Notes: generated by a model not told the origin, from the sequence alone. A DNA stretch of 16,268 nucleotides from an uncultured Clostridia bacterium (GCA_947629845.1 CANRFD010000023.1:1-16268); one strand, 5' to 3'; shown: positions 1-6,668, counted from the stretch's first letter. Numbers and translations: made by a program.

Positions 1-1582
1 CCTCCTTGTCGGCGTCGAGAATGGCGACGAGCTTGACTTCGGGCAGATCCAGCCCCTCGCGGAGCAGGTTGATGCCGCACAGCACGTCAAATTCGCCCGA
101 ACGCAGCCCGTTTACGATGTCGATGCGCTCCAACGTATCGATATCCGAGTGCATGTAGCGCACCTTGACGCCGTTCTCCTTCATGTAGTCGGTGAGCGAT
201 TCCGCCATGCGCTTGGTGAGCGTGGTGACGAGCACCCGTCCGCCGCCTTTTACCACCTCGTGCACCTCAGAGAGAAGGTCGTCGATCTGCCCTTTCGTCG
301 GCTTGACGGTGACGGGGGGGTCCAGAAGCCCCGTGGGGCGGATGAGCTGTTCGACGACGTTCCCCGCCGCCTGCTCCAACTCGTAGGGGGCGGGCGTTGC
401 CGAGACGCAGATGAGCTGGGGCACGCGTTCGTCAAATTCCTCGAAGGTGAGCGGCCTGTTGTCGTACGCCGACTGCATGCGGAAGCCGTACTCCACGAGG
501 TTGATCTTCCTCGCCCTGTCGCCGTTGTACATGGCGCGGATCTGCGGAATGGTCATGTGGCTCTCGTCGATAAAGACGAGGAAGTTTTTGGGGAAATAGT
601 CCAAAAGGGTGAACGACGGCTGCCCCGGTTCGCGCCCGTCGAAGTAGCGGGAATAATTTTCGATGCCCGAACAGTAGCCGATCTCGCGCATCATCTCGAG
701 GTCGTGTTCGGTGCGCTGGCGGAGGCGCTGCGCCTCGAGGAGCTTGCCCGCGTCCTCGAACGCCTTCACCTCCCCCTCTAAATCCTGCTCGATGAGCGAG
801 AGCGCGTAGGCGAGGCGTTCGCTGCCCACCGCATAGTGGCTGGCGGGGAAGATGACGGCGTGCTTGAGCTCGGAAAGAACTTTGCCCGTTGTCACGTCCT
901 CTTCGCAGATGCGGTCGATCTCGTCGCCGAAAAATTCCACGCGGATGGCGACTTCGGAGTTGGAGGCGGGGAAAATTTCCACCACGTCCCCACGCACGCG
1001 GAAGGTGGTGCGCTTGAAGTCCATATCGTTGCGGGAATACTGGATGTCCACGAGGCGGGCGAGGAGCTCGTTGCGCTCCATCTGCTGCCCCGGGCGCAGG
1101 GAGACGCCGAGGCGGAAAAATTCCTCGGGCGCGCCCAAGCCGTAGATGCACGAGACGGAGGCGACGACGATGACGTCGTCCCGCTCGCCGAGCGAACAGG
1201 TGGCGGCGTTCCGCAGCTTATCGATCTCGTCGTTCATCGACATGTCCTTTTCGATATAGGTGTCGGTGGACGGGATGTAACTCTCGGGCTGGTAGTAATC
1301 GTAGTAGGAGACGAAGTACTCCACGCGGTTCTCGGGGAAAAATTCGCGGAACTCGTTGCAGAGCTGCGCCGCGAGCGTCTTGTTATGGGCGATGACGAGG
1401 GCGGGGCGGCCGACGTTTTTGATGACGTTTGCCATTGTGAACGTCTTGCCGCTGCCCGTGACCCCCACGAGCACCTGCGTGCGGACGCCGTCCTCTACCC
1501 CCTCGGTAAGGGCGCGGATGGCCTCGGGCTGGTCGCCCGTCGGCGTAAACGGCGCATGAAGTTTGAAATCGAAATGTTCCAT
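1..1582 (-). CDS. uvrB: UvrABC excinuclease subunit B, 3' end outside window
   Basis: UvrB is the damage-verifying helicase-like subunit of nucleotide excision repair. It is loaded by UvrA and then recruits UvrC for the dual incision. About 527 N-terminal residues are visible out of roughly 660-680 in the family. The frame opens MEHFDFKLHAPFTPTGDQPE. Walker A GVTGSGKT lies at residues 40-47, the beta-hairpin motif YYDYYQPESY at about 93-102, and the Walker B box DESH near 339-342. The visible part ends in the INLLREGLDLPEVKL motif of the second helicase domain and then ILDADKE. The frame is intact across the visible part. The ATG at 1580-1582 is supported by family alignment and by an in-frame stop three codons upstream, but no clear Shine-Dalgarno precedes it. 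It has its own promoter and SOS-like box although it follows four same-strand genes. The C-terminal UVR motif is not in the window. Confidence 0.97.
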   Translation of the reverse strand, partial: MEHFDFKLHAPFTPTGDQPEAIRALTEGVEDGVRTQVLVGVTGSGKTFTMANVIKNVGRPALVIAHNKTLAAQLCNEFREFFPENRVEYFVSYYDYYQPESYIPSTDTYIEKDMSMNDEIDKLRNAATCSLGERDDVIVVASVSCIYGLGAPEEFFRLGVSLRPGQQMERNELLARLVDIQYSRNDMDFKRTTFRVRGDVVEIFPASNSEVAIRVEFFGDEIDRICEEDVTTGKVLSELKHAVIFPASHYAVGSERLAYALSLIEQDLEGEVKAFEDAGKLLEAQRLRQRTEHDLEMMREIGYCSGIENYSRYFDGREPGQPSFTLLDYFPKNFLVFIDESHMTIPQIRAMYNGDRARKINLVEYGFRMQSAYDNRPLTFEEFDERVPQLICVSATPAPYELEQAAGNVVEQLIRPTGLLDPPVTVKPTKGQIDDLLSEVHEVVKGGGRVLVTTLTKRMAESLTDYMKENGVKVRYMHSDIDTLERIDIVNGLRSGEFDVLCGINLLREGLDLPEVKLVAILDADKE

Positions 1583-1598
1583 ATACGATCAATCGGCG

Positions 1599-1612
1599 CA
1601 AACATACGTTTG
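1599..1612. promoter_or_regulatory. LexA/DinR (SOS) box-like operator of uvrB
   Basis: The sequence CAAACATACGTTTG is a dyad with CAAAC/GTTTG arms separated by four bases. The Firmicutes LexA box is CGAACATATGTTCG-like, so the spacing and core agree, with A for G in the first arm and T for C in the second. It overlaps the predicted uvrB transcription start (about 1611), a classical repressor position. uvrB is a known LexA target in Bacillus subtilis. The match is by eye. Confidence 0.6.
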
Positions 1613-1617
1613 TACCG

Positions 1618-1646
1618 ATTGTACCGCAAACGCGTTTGCTTGTCAA
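1618..1646 (-). promoter_or_regulatory. uvrB promoter, consensus sigma-A
   Basis: On the minus strand, TTGACA (1641-1646) and TACAAT (1618-1623) are separated by exactly 17 bp. The predicted start near 1611 gives a leader of about 29 nt. The spacer contains a perfect 14-bp palindrome, GCAAACGCGTTTGC (1626-1639), whose arms repeat those of the SOS-like box but with a 2-bp gap. The -35 lies only 7 bp beyond the stop codon of the upstream gene, with no terminator between them, so read-through from the upstream genes is also possible. Confidence 0.85.
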
Positions 1647-1652
1647 GCGTTT

Positions 1653-2030
1653 TTATGCGAGCAATGCCTTGATGAGAATGCCGACCGCGGCGGAGAGAAT
1701 GCCGCATGCCACGGTGACGGCGAGCTTAAAATACAGTTTTCTGCGGCGGTGCGCGTCCGAGCGGCGGTAGGCAAGCCCGGCCTCGCGCATGTGGATGACG
1801 TACGTCTTTTCGCCCTTTCTGTCCCCCGTAACGAAGTCGAGGTAGCCGTCGAGCTCCAACGCGCGCAAAATGCGCTCGAGCTTCTCTTCGTCGTAGCCCG
1901 CCTTGGGCGGCAGCGCGTTGAGAAGTTCGTAGGGGTAGACGAGAAAGCGTTCCTTGCCCTGCGCGAGGGTGAATACCGCGTTCATGACGGTGTTTTCGCG
2001 GCGGTTGAGACTTTCGGAGGGCATCGTCAT
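1653..2030 (-). CDS. small winged-helix-like protein with C-terminal membrane anchor (second of tandem pair)
   Basis: The product is a 125-residue protein, family not recognised. Residues 12-85 look like a compact helical/winged-helix fold (FTLAQGKERFLVYPYELL, then EEKLERILRALELDGYLDF, then a beta pair KTYVIHMREAGLAY). A basic linker SDAHRRRKLYFK and one C-terminal hydrophobic segment (about 103-124) follow, so the soluble part should face the cytoplasm. The ATG at 2028-2030 overlaps the stop of the upstream gene as ATGA, which suggests translational coupling. An ATG two codons downstream is possible, and another at codon 16 has no ribosome site. Layout and sequence resemble the upstream neighbour, so the two look like diverged paralogues. 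The helix-recharacterisation is by eye, so DNA binding is only a possibility. Confidence 0.75.
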   Translation of the reverse strand: MTMPSESLNRRENTVMNAVFTLAQGKERFLVYPYELLNALPPKAGYDEEKLERILRALELDGYLDFVTGDRKGEKTYVIHMREAGLAYRRSDAHRRRKLYFKLAVTVACGILSAAVGILIKALLA

Positions 2031-2386
2031 AGCAGCAAGGACACCGCCCAGGCGACCAAACAGCCGAGAAGCGCACCCAAAAACGCCCCGAGCGCCGAGA
2101 CGGCAAATCCGCCCCGCCATTGCAGGCGGCTCTCGCGGCGGCGCAGGCTCTCCTGCTCGAAGTACCGCCGCCCCTCCGCCAGCGGGCGCAGGCAATATAC
2201 GCCGTCCTCCGCGTAGCTGATCTCCACGTATTTTTCCGCCTCGAGAAAGGAGAGCGCGGCGCGCAGCCCCGCCTCTTCTCCCCCGCAGAGGCCGAGGAGT
2301 TCCTTCCCCTCGATGATCTGATAGCCCTCGCCGCCGCAGCGTCTGTTGATCTCGGCAAGCAGGGCGCCCGTCCTTTCGTCTAACAT
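2027..2386 (-). CDS. small winged-helix-like protein with C-terminal membrane anchor (first of tandem pair)
   Basis: The product is a 119-residue protein, family not recognised. The N-terminal half (MLDERTGALLAEINRRC, then LRAALSFLEAEKYVEISYA, then GVYCLRPLAEGRRYFEQ) has the helix-helix-beta-wing pattern of small winged-helix proteins. A stretch rich in Arg (SLRRRESRLQWR) precedes a single transmembrane helix at about 92-118 that ends the protein. It starts 43 nt after the CvpA-like gene and overlaps the next gene by ATGA. The ribosome site before the ATG at 2384-2386 is only a GGGG a few bases away. The repeated pattern 'LxxALxxLExxxYxxxx...R-rich-TM' is shared with the following gene. A transmembrane sensor or regulator is possible but nothing shows a ligand or target. 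Confidence 0.75.
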   Translation of the reverse strand: MLDERTGALLAEINRRCGGEGYQIIEGKELLGLCGGEEAGLRAALSFLEAEKYVEISYAEDGVYCLRPLAEGRRYFEQESLRRRESRLQWRGGFAVSALGAFLGALLGCLVAWAVSLLL

Positions 2387-2429
2387 GATCCCCGAAAAAA
2401 GTATTCCCGTTCCCGGGGAGTATCATGCG

Positions 2430-3440
2430 TTACGCGCCCAAAAGCGACAGGAAGGGGTTGAAATTGTAGATCGCCGCAGACCACGGCGAAGAGGTCAGGA
2501 AGGACGCCACGCCGCCCACATAGGGGCCGACGGCCTCGGTCAGCTGCCCCGCCGAGACGGCAAGGTAGGCGATGCCGTAATCGAAGGCGCAGGTGAAGGC
2601 GAAGAACACGGCGAAACAGAGCACGCCCAAGAGAAGGGCGGAGACGGCGCCGAGCGGACGGCAGTTGAGCAGCTTGCGGATGCCCCAGTGCAGCAGGGCG
2701 CCGATCGCCATGACGGCGGCGAAGAGGACGATGAACAGGATGATGACGGTGATGCCCGTTCCGAGCGCGGACGCCGCGGCGGGAGGGAGCGAGGAAAAGC
2801 CGCCCGCGATGCCCGTTCCCCAGCCCGCAAAGAAGCCGACCTTGGTCGCGAGCAGCAGCGACGCGAGCGCGGCGCCGAAGGTGAGCGCAAACATCAAAAG
2901 GTAGTAGATGCCGCGCAGAACGCCGAGGCGCGTCCCCGCACGCACGAACAAAAAGCACAGAGCGGCGAGCAGCAGGTCGTAGAAATGTTTGGAGAAGAAG
3001 CCCTGCCAGAGGGAGCTGTTCAGCGCCCCCTCGAATGCGGCGGGCGCCGTGGGAAGGGCGCCGACGATGCCGAGCATCAGCCCCGCGAGCACGGCGACGA
3101 GCATGAGTATGTTCAGGGCGGAGAGCAGCCCGCCGAACACGCGGCCGAGCGCCTTTTTCACCCCCATCGGCGTCCTTTTGAGCAGATAGGAGCGGAGGAG
3201 GTGTTCCGCGGCGAGCACCAGCGCGAGCGCAACCCCGAAGAAGATGACGGTGAGCCAGAAGTACGCGCCGCCGCCCTCGGGCACGGGCACGGCGCCGACG
3301 GCGAGCGTGTAGCAGAAGAGCAGCAGAATTTGCAAGCCCGCCCACGACACGCGCGAGGCCCTGCGGAAGGCGCCATAGACAAAGGCCGCCGCCCCTCCGA
3401 CGCACGCCGTTACCGTAACGATGATCCCGATGATGCCCAC
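2430..3440 (-). CDS. multi-pass membrane protein, apparently two CvpA-like domains
   Basis: A 336-residue integral membrane protein with about eight hydrophobic segments (near 3-23, 31-52, 60-80, 108-129, 152-168, 172-198, 226-250, 263-290). Each half resembles a CvpA (colicin V production) domain: an Arg-bearing loop after the first helix (YGAFRRASR; RAGTRLGVLRG), a long helix pair ending in a basic turn (RSYLLKRTPMGVKKALGRVFGG; WGIRKLLNCRPLGAVSALLLG), and in the second half the CvpA-type ending SSPWSAAIYNFNPF. CvpA proteins are inner-membrane proteins of uncertain function. The start is GTG at 3438-3440 with an AAAGGGGGA ribosome site about 10 nt upstream. The gene follows the glnS stop by only 15 nt, so it is probably co-transcribed with it. 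Assignment is by pattern only; it might be a different membrane family. Confidence 0.7.
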   Translation of the reverse strand: MGIIGIIVTVTACVGGAAAFVYGAFRRASRVSWAGLQILLLFCYTLAVGAVPVPEGGGAYFWLTVIFFGVALALVLAAEHLLRSYLLKRTPMGVKKALGRVFGGLLSALNILMLVAVLAGLMLGIVGALPTAPAAFEGALNSSLWQGFFSKHFYDLLLAALCFLFVRAGTRLGVLRGIYYLLMFALTFGAALASLLLATKVGFFAGWGTGIAGGFSSLPPAAASALGTGITVIILFIVLFAAVMAIGALLHWGIRKLLNCRPLGAVSALLLGVLCFAVFFAFTCAFDYGIAYLAVSAGQLTEAVGPYVGGVASFLTSSPWSAAIYNFNPFLSLLGA

Positions 3441-3455
3441 TTTCGCAGTCCCCCT

Positions 3456-5075
3456 TTATTTGTTGAAATTATCCTTGAGCGAGACGATCTCGGAGAGAAT
3501 GAGCTGTCCGTTTTGGCGGAACGCGCGGTAGTAGCCCGTGCGCATGAGCTGATAGCTGCCCTCGTTTTCCGCAAGATAGGGCTCCGCCTTGGCGGAAAAG
3601 ACGTGTTCGCTGTCCAAATTGATACGCTCGGAGAAGTCCTGTCCGCTGTAATCGGCGTCGCGGAGGAGGTGGTCGTACTGCTTCAGCGTGGCGTCGACGC
3701 AGGTCTCCGCGTTCACCCAATGCAGCACCCCCTTCGCCTTGATGCCGCTCGTATCGCTGCCCGAACGGCTCTCGGGGAAGTAGGTGCACTTCACCTCGAT
3801 AACGTTGCCCGCCTCGTCGGTGACGGCCTCGTCCGCACGCACGATGTAGGCGTTTTTCAGGCGGACGTAGCCGCCCGGTTTGAGACGGTAGTACTTGGGA
3901 GGCGGGGCGAGGGAGAAGTCGGCGCGCTCAATGAACAGCGTTTTGCCGAATTTCACCTTTCGGGTGCCCGCGCCCTCCTGCGTTTGGTTGATCTCGAAGT
4001 CGACGTCCTCGCCGCCCTCGTAGTTGGCGATCGTGAGCTTCAACGGGTCGACGACCGCCATTGCGCGGGGGGCGTGGCTATTGAGATAGTCGCGGATGAC
4101 GGCCTCGAAGTAGCCGATCTCGCACTCCGACTGCGCCTTGGCGACGCCGGCGCGTTCGCAGAAATCCTTGATGGCCTCGGCGGGGATGCCCCGCGCGCGC
4201 AGCCCGGTCAGCGTGGGCATGCGCGGATCGTCCCACCCGTGCACCGAGCCCTCCTCGACGAGCTTTTTCAGGTACCGCTTGCTCATGACGAGGTTGGTAA
4301 GGTTGAGCCGCGCGAACTCGATCTGCCGCGGCTTGGGCGAAAACCCGAGCGTGATGCCCACCCAGTCGTACAGCGGGCGGTGGTCTTCAAATTCCAACGT
4401 GCACAGGGAATGCGTGACGCCCTGCAGATAGTCGCAGATGGGGTGGGCGTAATCGTACATGGGATAGATGCACCACTTGTTGCCCGTGCGGTGGTGTTCC
4501 GCGTGCACGATGCGGTAGATTACGGGGTCGCGCAGGTTGACGTTGGGCGACGACATGTCGATCTTGGCGCGGAGGCACTTTTCGCCGTCGGCATACTTGC
4601 CCGCCTTCATCTCGCGGAAGAGGCGCAAATTCTCCTCGGGGGTGCGGTTTCTGTAGGGGCTCTCCTGCCCCGGCTCGGTGAGCGTGCCCCGCGTGTTCTT
4701 GATCTCCTCCGCGGAGAGGTCGCACACGAACGCCTTGCCCTCCGCGATGAGCTTTTCCGCATATTGGTAGATGGTATCGAAGAAGTCGGAGGCGTAGACC
4801 TCCTTCGCCCAAGTGTAGCCCATCCAGCGGATATCGGCGCGGATGGCGTCTACATACTCCGTCTTTTCCTTGGACGGGTTGGTGTCGTCGAAGAAGAGGT
4901 TGCACTTGCCGCCGTATTTTTCCGCCGTGCCGAAATCGACGTACATCGCCTTGGCGTGCCCGATGTGAAGATAGCCGTTCGGCTCGGGCGGGAACCTCGT
5001 CTGGATGGCGGTAACTCTGCCCGCCGCAAGATCCTCCTCTACGATCTGTTCGATGAAATTCGTCGCTTCCGCCAT
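3456..5075 (-). CDS. glnS: glutaminyl-tRNA synthetase
   Basis: Cytoplasmic class I synthetase that charges tRNA-Gln with glutamine. The 539 residues are close to the usual 540-560. The signature PPEPNGYLHIGHAKA lies at 29-43, the KMSKS-equivalent VMSKR at about 263-267, and FFDDTNPSKE and the PMYDYAHPICDYLQGVTHS acceptor-binding region are present. The C-terminal anticodon-binding beta-barrels extend to the end. The ATG at 5073-5075 is chosen because GGAGGGA lies 6 nt upstream; an ATG 16 codons earlier would place that ribosome site inside the gene. Many Firmicutes lack GlnRS and make Gln-tRNA through GatCAB, so its presence is lineage-informative. It is the first gene of a likely minus-strand transcription unit. 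Confidence 0.97.
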   Translation of the reverse strand: MAEATNFIEQIVEEDLAAGRVTAIQTRFPPEPNGYLHIGHAKAMYVDFGTAEKYGGKCNLFFDDTNPSKEKTEYVDAIRADIRWMGYTWAKEVYASDFFDTIYQYAEKLIAEGKAFVCDLSAEEIKNTRGTLTEPGQESPYRNRTPEENLRLFREMKAGKYADGEKCLRAKIDMSSPNVNLRDPVIYRIVHAEHHRTGNKWCIYPMYDYAHPICDYLQGVTHSLCTLEFEDHRPLYDWVGITLGFSPKPRQIEFARLNLTNLVMSKRYLKKLVEEGSVHGWDDPRMPTLTGLRARGIPAEAIKDFCERAGVAKAQSECEIGYFEAVIRDYLNSHAPRAMAVVDPLKLTIANYEGGEDVDFEINQTQEGAGTRKVKFGKTLFIERADFSLAPPPKYYRLKPGGYVRLKNAYIVRADEAVTDEAGNVIEVKCTYFPESRSGSDTSGIKAKGVLHWVNAETCVDATLKQYDHLLRDADYSGQDFSERINLDSEHVFSAKAEPYLAENEGSYQLMRTGYYRAFRQNGQLILSEIVSLKDNFNK

Positions 5076-5122
5076 TTGTGTCCCTCCGGGGGCGTTGCCC
5101 CGCTTTTGAAATGTTCTCTTCA

Positions 5123-5131
5123 ATTATAGCA
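5123..5131 (-). promoter_or_regulatory. glnS extended -10 promoter
   Basis: On the minus strand TGCTATAAT is an extended -10 (TATAAT at 5123-5128). No good -35 is seen 17 bp upstream (TATCAT), consistent with extended -10 dependence. The leader is about 41 nt and contains a GGGGC-AAC-GCCCC hairpin immediately before the GGAGGGA ribosome site. No T-box-like leader is present. Confidence 0.65.
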
Positions 5132-5240
5132 TATTCCCCCCGAAAATGATACCGTTTGCACGGCATTTTTTGACGATTTTATCTCTCATCGGGCGGATAT
5201 GTTGAAATTCGGTGCGTTTTGGGGCGCATATGGGCGGCTT

Positions 5241-5289
5241 CCCCTTGGCTCCCCCGTTTGGGGGAGCTGTCACGAAGTGACTGAAGGGG
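5241..5289 (+). repeat. family A palindromic repeat, copy A1
   Basis: The 49-bp unit folds as a three-way junction. The outer stem is CCCCTT/AAGGGG (5241-5246 with 5284-5289). The first arm is GCTCCCCC-GTTT-GGGGGAGC (5248-5267) and the second is GTCAC-GAA-GTGAC (5269-5281). The same 49-bp layout recurs in the other orientation at 10334-10382, and a diverged copy lies at 15609-15660. Confidence 0.85.
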
Positions 5290-5338
5290 TTCCGCGTGAG
5301 AACCCCTATCGCCCGCTGCGTATTTTTTATCCGCACCA

Positions 5339-5515
5339 CGCAGTATAAATACGTCATCCCGCCCCGCCCGCACGTATTATGTCGTCGAAGGGCGGCACGA
5401 GGAGCGTAGCGACGAAGTAGCATAGTCGAAAGGTGTCCGCATTATAATAATAAGGACATGTTTCGACACGCCGCAAGGGCAGCGGCGGCTCAACATGACG
5501 TGATTTTGTATGGCG
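5339..5515 (+). repeat. family D repeat, expanded compound copy D1
   Basis: The left end CGCAGTATAAATACGTCATC is nearly identical to the left end of D2 (8247). The right end, CTCAACATGACGTGATTTTG followed by TATGGCG, matches the family D tail. The core has CATGTTTCGACA followed by a GC hairpin (CCGC-AAGGGCA-GCGG) and GCTCAACATG. Relative to D2 the left part is expanded by extra GC-rich sequence (about 5358-5430). It lies between glnS and the XRE gene; no gene is seen in it. Confidence 0.75.
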
Positions 5516-5540
5516 TGTGGCGGGGCGGTAAAACAAGCGC

Positions 5541-5569
5541 GCGGCTCAACATGACGTGATTATGCGGCG
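5541..5569 (+). repeat. isolated family D right end
   Basis: GCGGCTCAACATGACGTGAT followed by TATGCGGCG repeats the D right-end motif without a matching core. It lies directly after D1, as if left by partial duplication or loss of an internal part. Confidence 0.65.
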
Positions 5570-5590
5570 AGGGCGGGGTGCCTTGGGTTA

Positions 5591-5775
5591 CGCGTCATTC
5601 TGACAGGAGCGTAGCGACCGAAGAATCCCGATATGGAGAGTTCGGACTTCGTTGTTCGGGATCCTTCGCGGATAGGCTTTTGCGGACTTTGTACAGCAAG
5701 TCGGCTACTTCGCCCCCCGTGGGGGCTCGTGCCGCGCTTAGTAGACGAATAGTGCGCGCGGGGCAGGATGACGCG
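5591..5775 (+). repeat. family B repeat B1, with internal insertion
   Basis: The element starts CGCGTCATTCTGAC and ends CAGGATGACGCG, giving inverted termini. The centre (GACCGAAGAATCCCGATATG and onwards to GGATCCTTCGCGGAT) matches B2 at 11325-11451 almost base for base. B1 is about 58 bp longer because a GC-rich segment with TAGACGAATAGTGCGCGCGG is inserted just before the right end. The same inserted motif recurs at 5958-5980, outside family B. Confidence 0.85.
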
Positions 5776-5790
5776 GTTACCCGTGCGCGC

Positions 5791-5817
5791 GGGGCAACAT
5801 GACGTGATTATATGGCG
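5791..5817 (+). repeat. isolated family D right end
   Basis: GGGGCAACATGACGTGATTA followed by TATGGCG is another copy of the D tail, here behind a GTGCGCGCGGGG run rather than behind a D core. Confidence 0.6.
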
Positions 5818-5823
5818 TGTAGG

Positions 5824-5951
5824 TGTCATTTCGCTCGACGCGAAGCGGCGCACAAGCCGTAGGCGAAGTAGCGGAGCAAAGCGGAGTCGAGAAATCTCAA
5901 AATAAGGTAGAGATGTCTCGACTGCGCTCGACATGACATAATTATATGGCG
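5824..5951 (+). repeat. family C repeat, copy C1
   Basis: The element opens TGTCATTTCGCTCGACG and closes CTCGACATGACA followed by the D-like tail TAATTATATGGCGG. The centre GAGAAATCTCAAAATAAGG then TAGAGATGTCTCGACT matches C2 (10020-10146) and the inverted C3 (10408-10498). Short inner palindromes (AAGCGG, GGAGTCGAGAAATCTC) give an imperfect long hairpin. Confidence 0.8.
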
Positions 5952-5954
5952 GGG

Positions 5955-6009
5955 CGGTAGACGAATAGTGCGCGCGGGGCGACGGAGCTCGACATGACAT
6001 AATTATATA
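5955..6009 (+). repeat. chimeric repeat fragment (B1 insertion joined to a C/D right end)
   Basis: GGTAGACGAATAGTGCGCGC (shared with the extra segment of B1) runs into GGAGCTCGACATGACATAAT followed by TATATAG, the C/D right end. It shows that repeat parts are recombined. Confidence 0.65.
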
Positions 6010-6016
6010 GCTCAAT

Positions 6017-6066
6017 CCCCATCACCGCCTACGGCGGAGCTTCCCCTTTGGAAAAGGGGAAGCCTT
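6017..6066 (+). repeat. family A-like double hairpin (variant)
   Basis: Two adjacent arms, CCGCC-TAC-GGCGG (6025-6037) and GCTTCCCC/GGGGAAGC (6039-6063), resemble the two-arm layout of family A but the arm order and sequences differ. The remaining bases up to 6142 (about 6067-6142) hold no recognisable gene or repeat. Together with the entries above, this covers the gene-free stretch 5076-6142. Confidence 0.6.
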
Positions 6067-6142
6067 TCGGAACGGAGACACTTCAGCACAAGGCACGCCC
6101 GCGGCGCCCCAAAAAGGGGGAGCAAGGGAGGGCAAAATAGCG

Positions 6143-6424
6143 TCAGCACCGGCGCAGGTCGGCGATGAGCAACTTGATGTGCGCCTTTTCCGCCTCGGTG
6201 AGCCCCTCTACGCTCACCGAGTTTTCATCCTCGCGGAACCCGAGGAGGTAATCGGTGGACACCGAGAAAAATTCCGCCAGCCGCACGAGCATCGCGATCG
6301 AGGGCTGCACGTTGTCGTTCTCCCAATTGGAGATACATTGCTTGCTTACGTTGAGCTCGGCGGCAAGCTCGGTTTGGCTCAAATGGAAGGATTTGCGGAG
6401 ATCCTTTATTTTTTCGTTCAGCAT
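6143..6424 (-). CDS. XRE-family helix-turn-helix transcriptional regulator
   Basis: A 93-residue cytoplasmic DNA-binding protein. Residues 4-61 form a Cro/CI-type HTH: LNEKIKDLRKSFHLSQTEL, AAELNVSKQCISNWENDN, then PSIAMLVRLAEFFSVSTDYL with the typical YLLG ending. The last 30 residues (DENSVSVEGLTEAEKAHIK and onwards) form a short helical tail that could dimerise or sense. The ATG at 6422-6424 has a GAGGTAG ribosome site. It is divergent from the membrane protein gene at 6669, with 244 bp between them. Palindromes in its promoter suggest autoregulation. No phage or toxin partner is adjacent, so its target is unknown. Confidence 0.92.
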   Translation of the reverse strand: MLNEKIKDLRKSFHLSQTELAAELNVSKQCISNWENDNVQPSIAMLVRLAEFFSVSTDYLLGFREDENSVSVEGLTEAEKAHIKLLIADLRRC

Positions 6425-6441
6425 GTTCTACCTCGCAAAAA

Positions 6442-6496
6442 GATTGCAATCTAAACCACAGGATTGCAATACAATTGTATATAAATTTATTGACAA
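6442..6496 (-). promoter_or_regulatory. XRE gene promoter with paired palindromic operator candidates
   Basis: GATTGCAATC (6442-6451, perfect 10-bp palindrome) and GATTGCAATA (6462-6471) are exactly 20 bp apart, about two helical turns. ATACAATTGTAT (6469-6480) is a 12-bp palindrome. A minus-strand promoter is possible with -35 TTGTCA (6491-6496) and -10 TGTATT (6468-6473), 17 bp apart. One box would then overlap the -10 and the other the early transcribed region, a usual autorepressor arrangement. Confidence 0.5.
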
Positions 6497-6609
6497 TCTA
6501 TAAATATAAAAGTATAGGAATAATGGACAGCTCTTCGGCGAAAAACTCCCCCATGCGCGCGATTTTTTTATGGATATAAAAAATTAAAATACTTTTTTAT
6601 AATTATTAC

Positions 6610-6638
6610 TTGACTTTTCGGGGCGCGTGCTCTATAAT
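6610..6638 (+). promoter_or_regulatory. promoter of the membrane/coiled-coil gene
   Basis: TTGACT (6610-6615) and TATAAT (6633-6638) are 17 bp apart. The leader to the ATG at 6669 is about 25 nt and holds the ribosome site. Confidence 0.85.
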
Positions 6639-6668
6639 GAATGGCAATTCATAACAGAGGAGGAACCT

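Noticed and set aside
432..1151. Minus-strand 239-codon frame inside uvrB
   Set aside because: It lies in a different frame of uvrB, whose true frame carries all helicase motifs. The product is Arg/Pro/Gly-rich with no recognisable domain.
2346..5129. Plus-strand open frame of 927 codons opposite glnS and its neighbours
   Set aside because: It is a composition shadow of GC-rich minus-strand genes: it has no promoter or ribosome site and low-complexity Arg/Glu/Ala-rich content, while the opposite strand encodes an unmistakable GlnRS.
5560..6015. Minus-strand 151-codon frame inside the repeat cluster
   Set aside because: It is made entirely of family B, C and D repeats. It has no ribosome site, and its product repeats short blocks that mirror the repeats.
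5241..6066. CRISPR array
   Set aside because: The repeats are palindromic, differ in length and orientation, and have no regular unique spacers of constant size.
6490..6518. Plus-strand TTGACA with TATAGG 17 bp downstream, as a second promoter for the membrane gene
   Set aside because: The -10 is poor, a much better promoter lies at 6610-6638, and the TTGACA is more simply part of the minus-strand -35 region.
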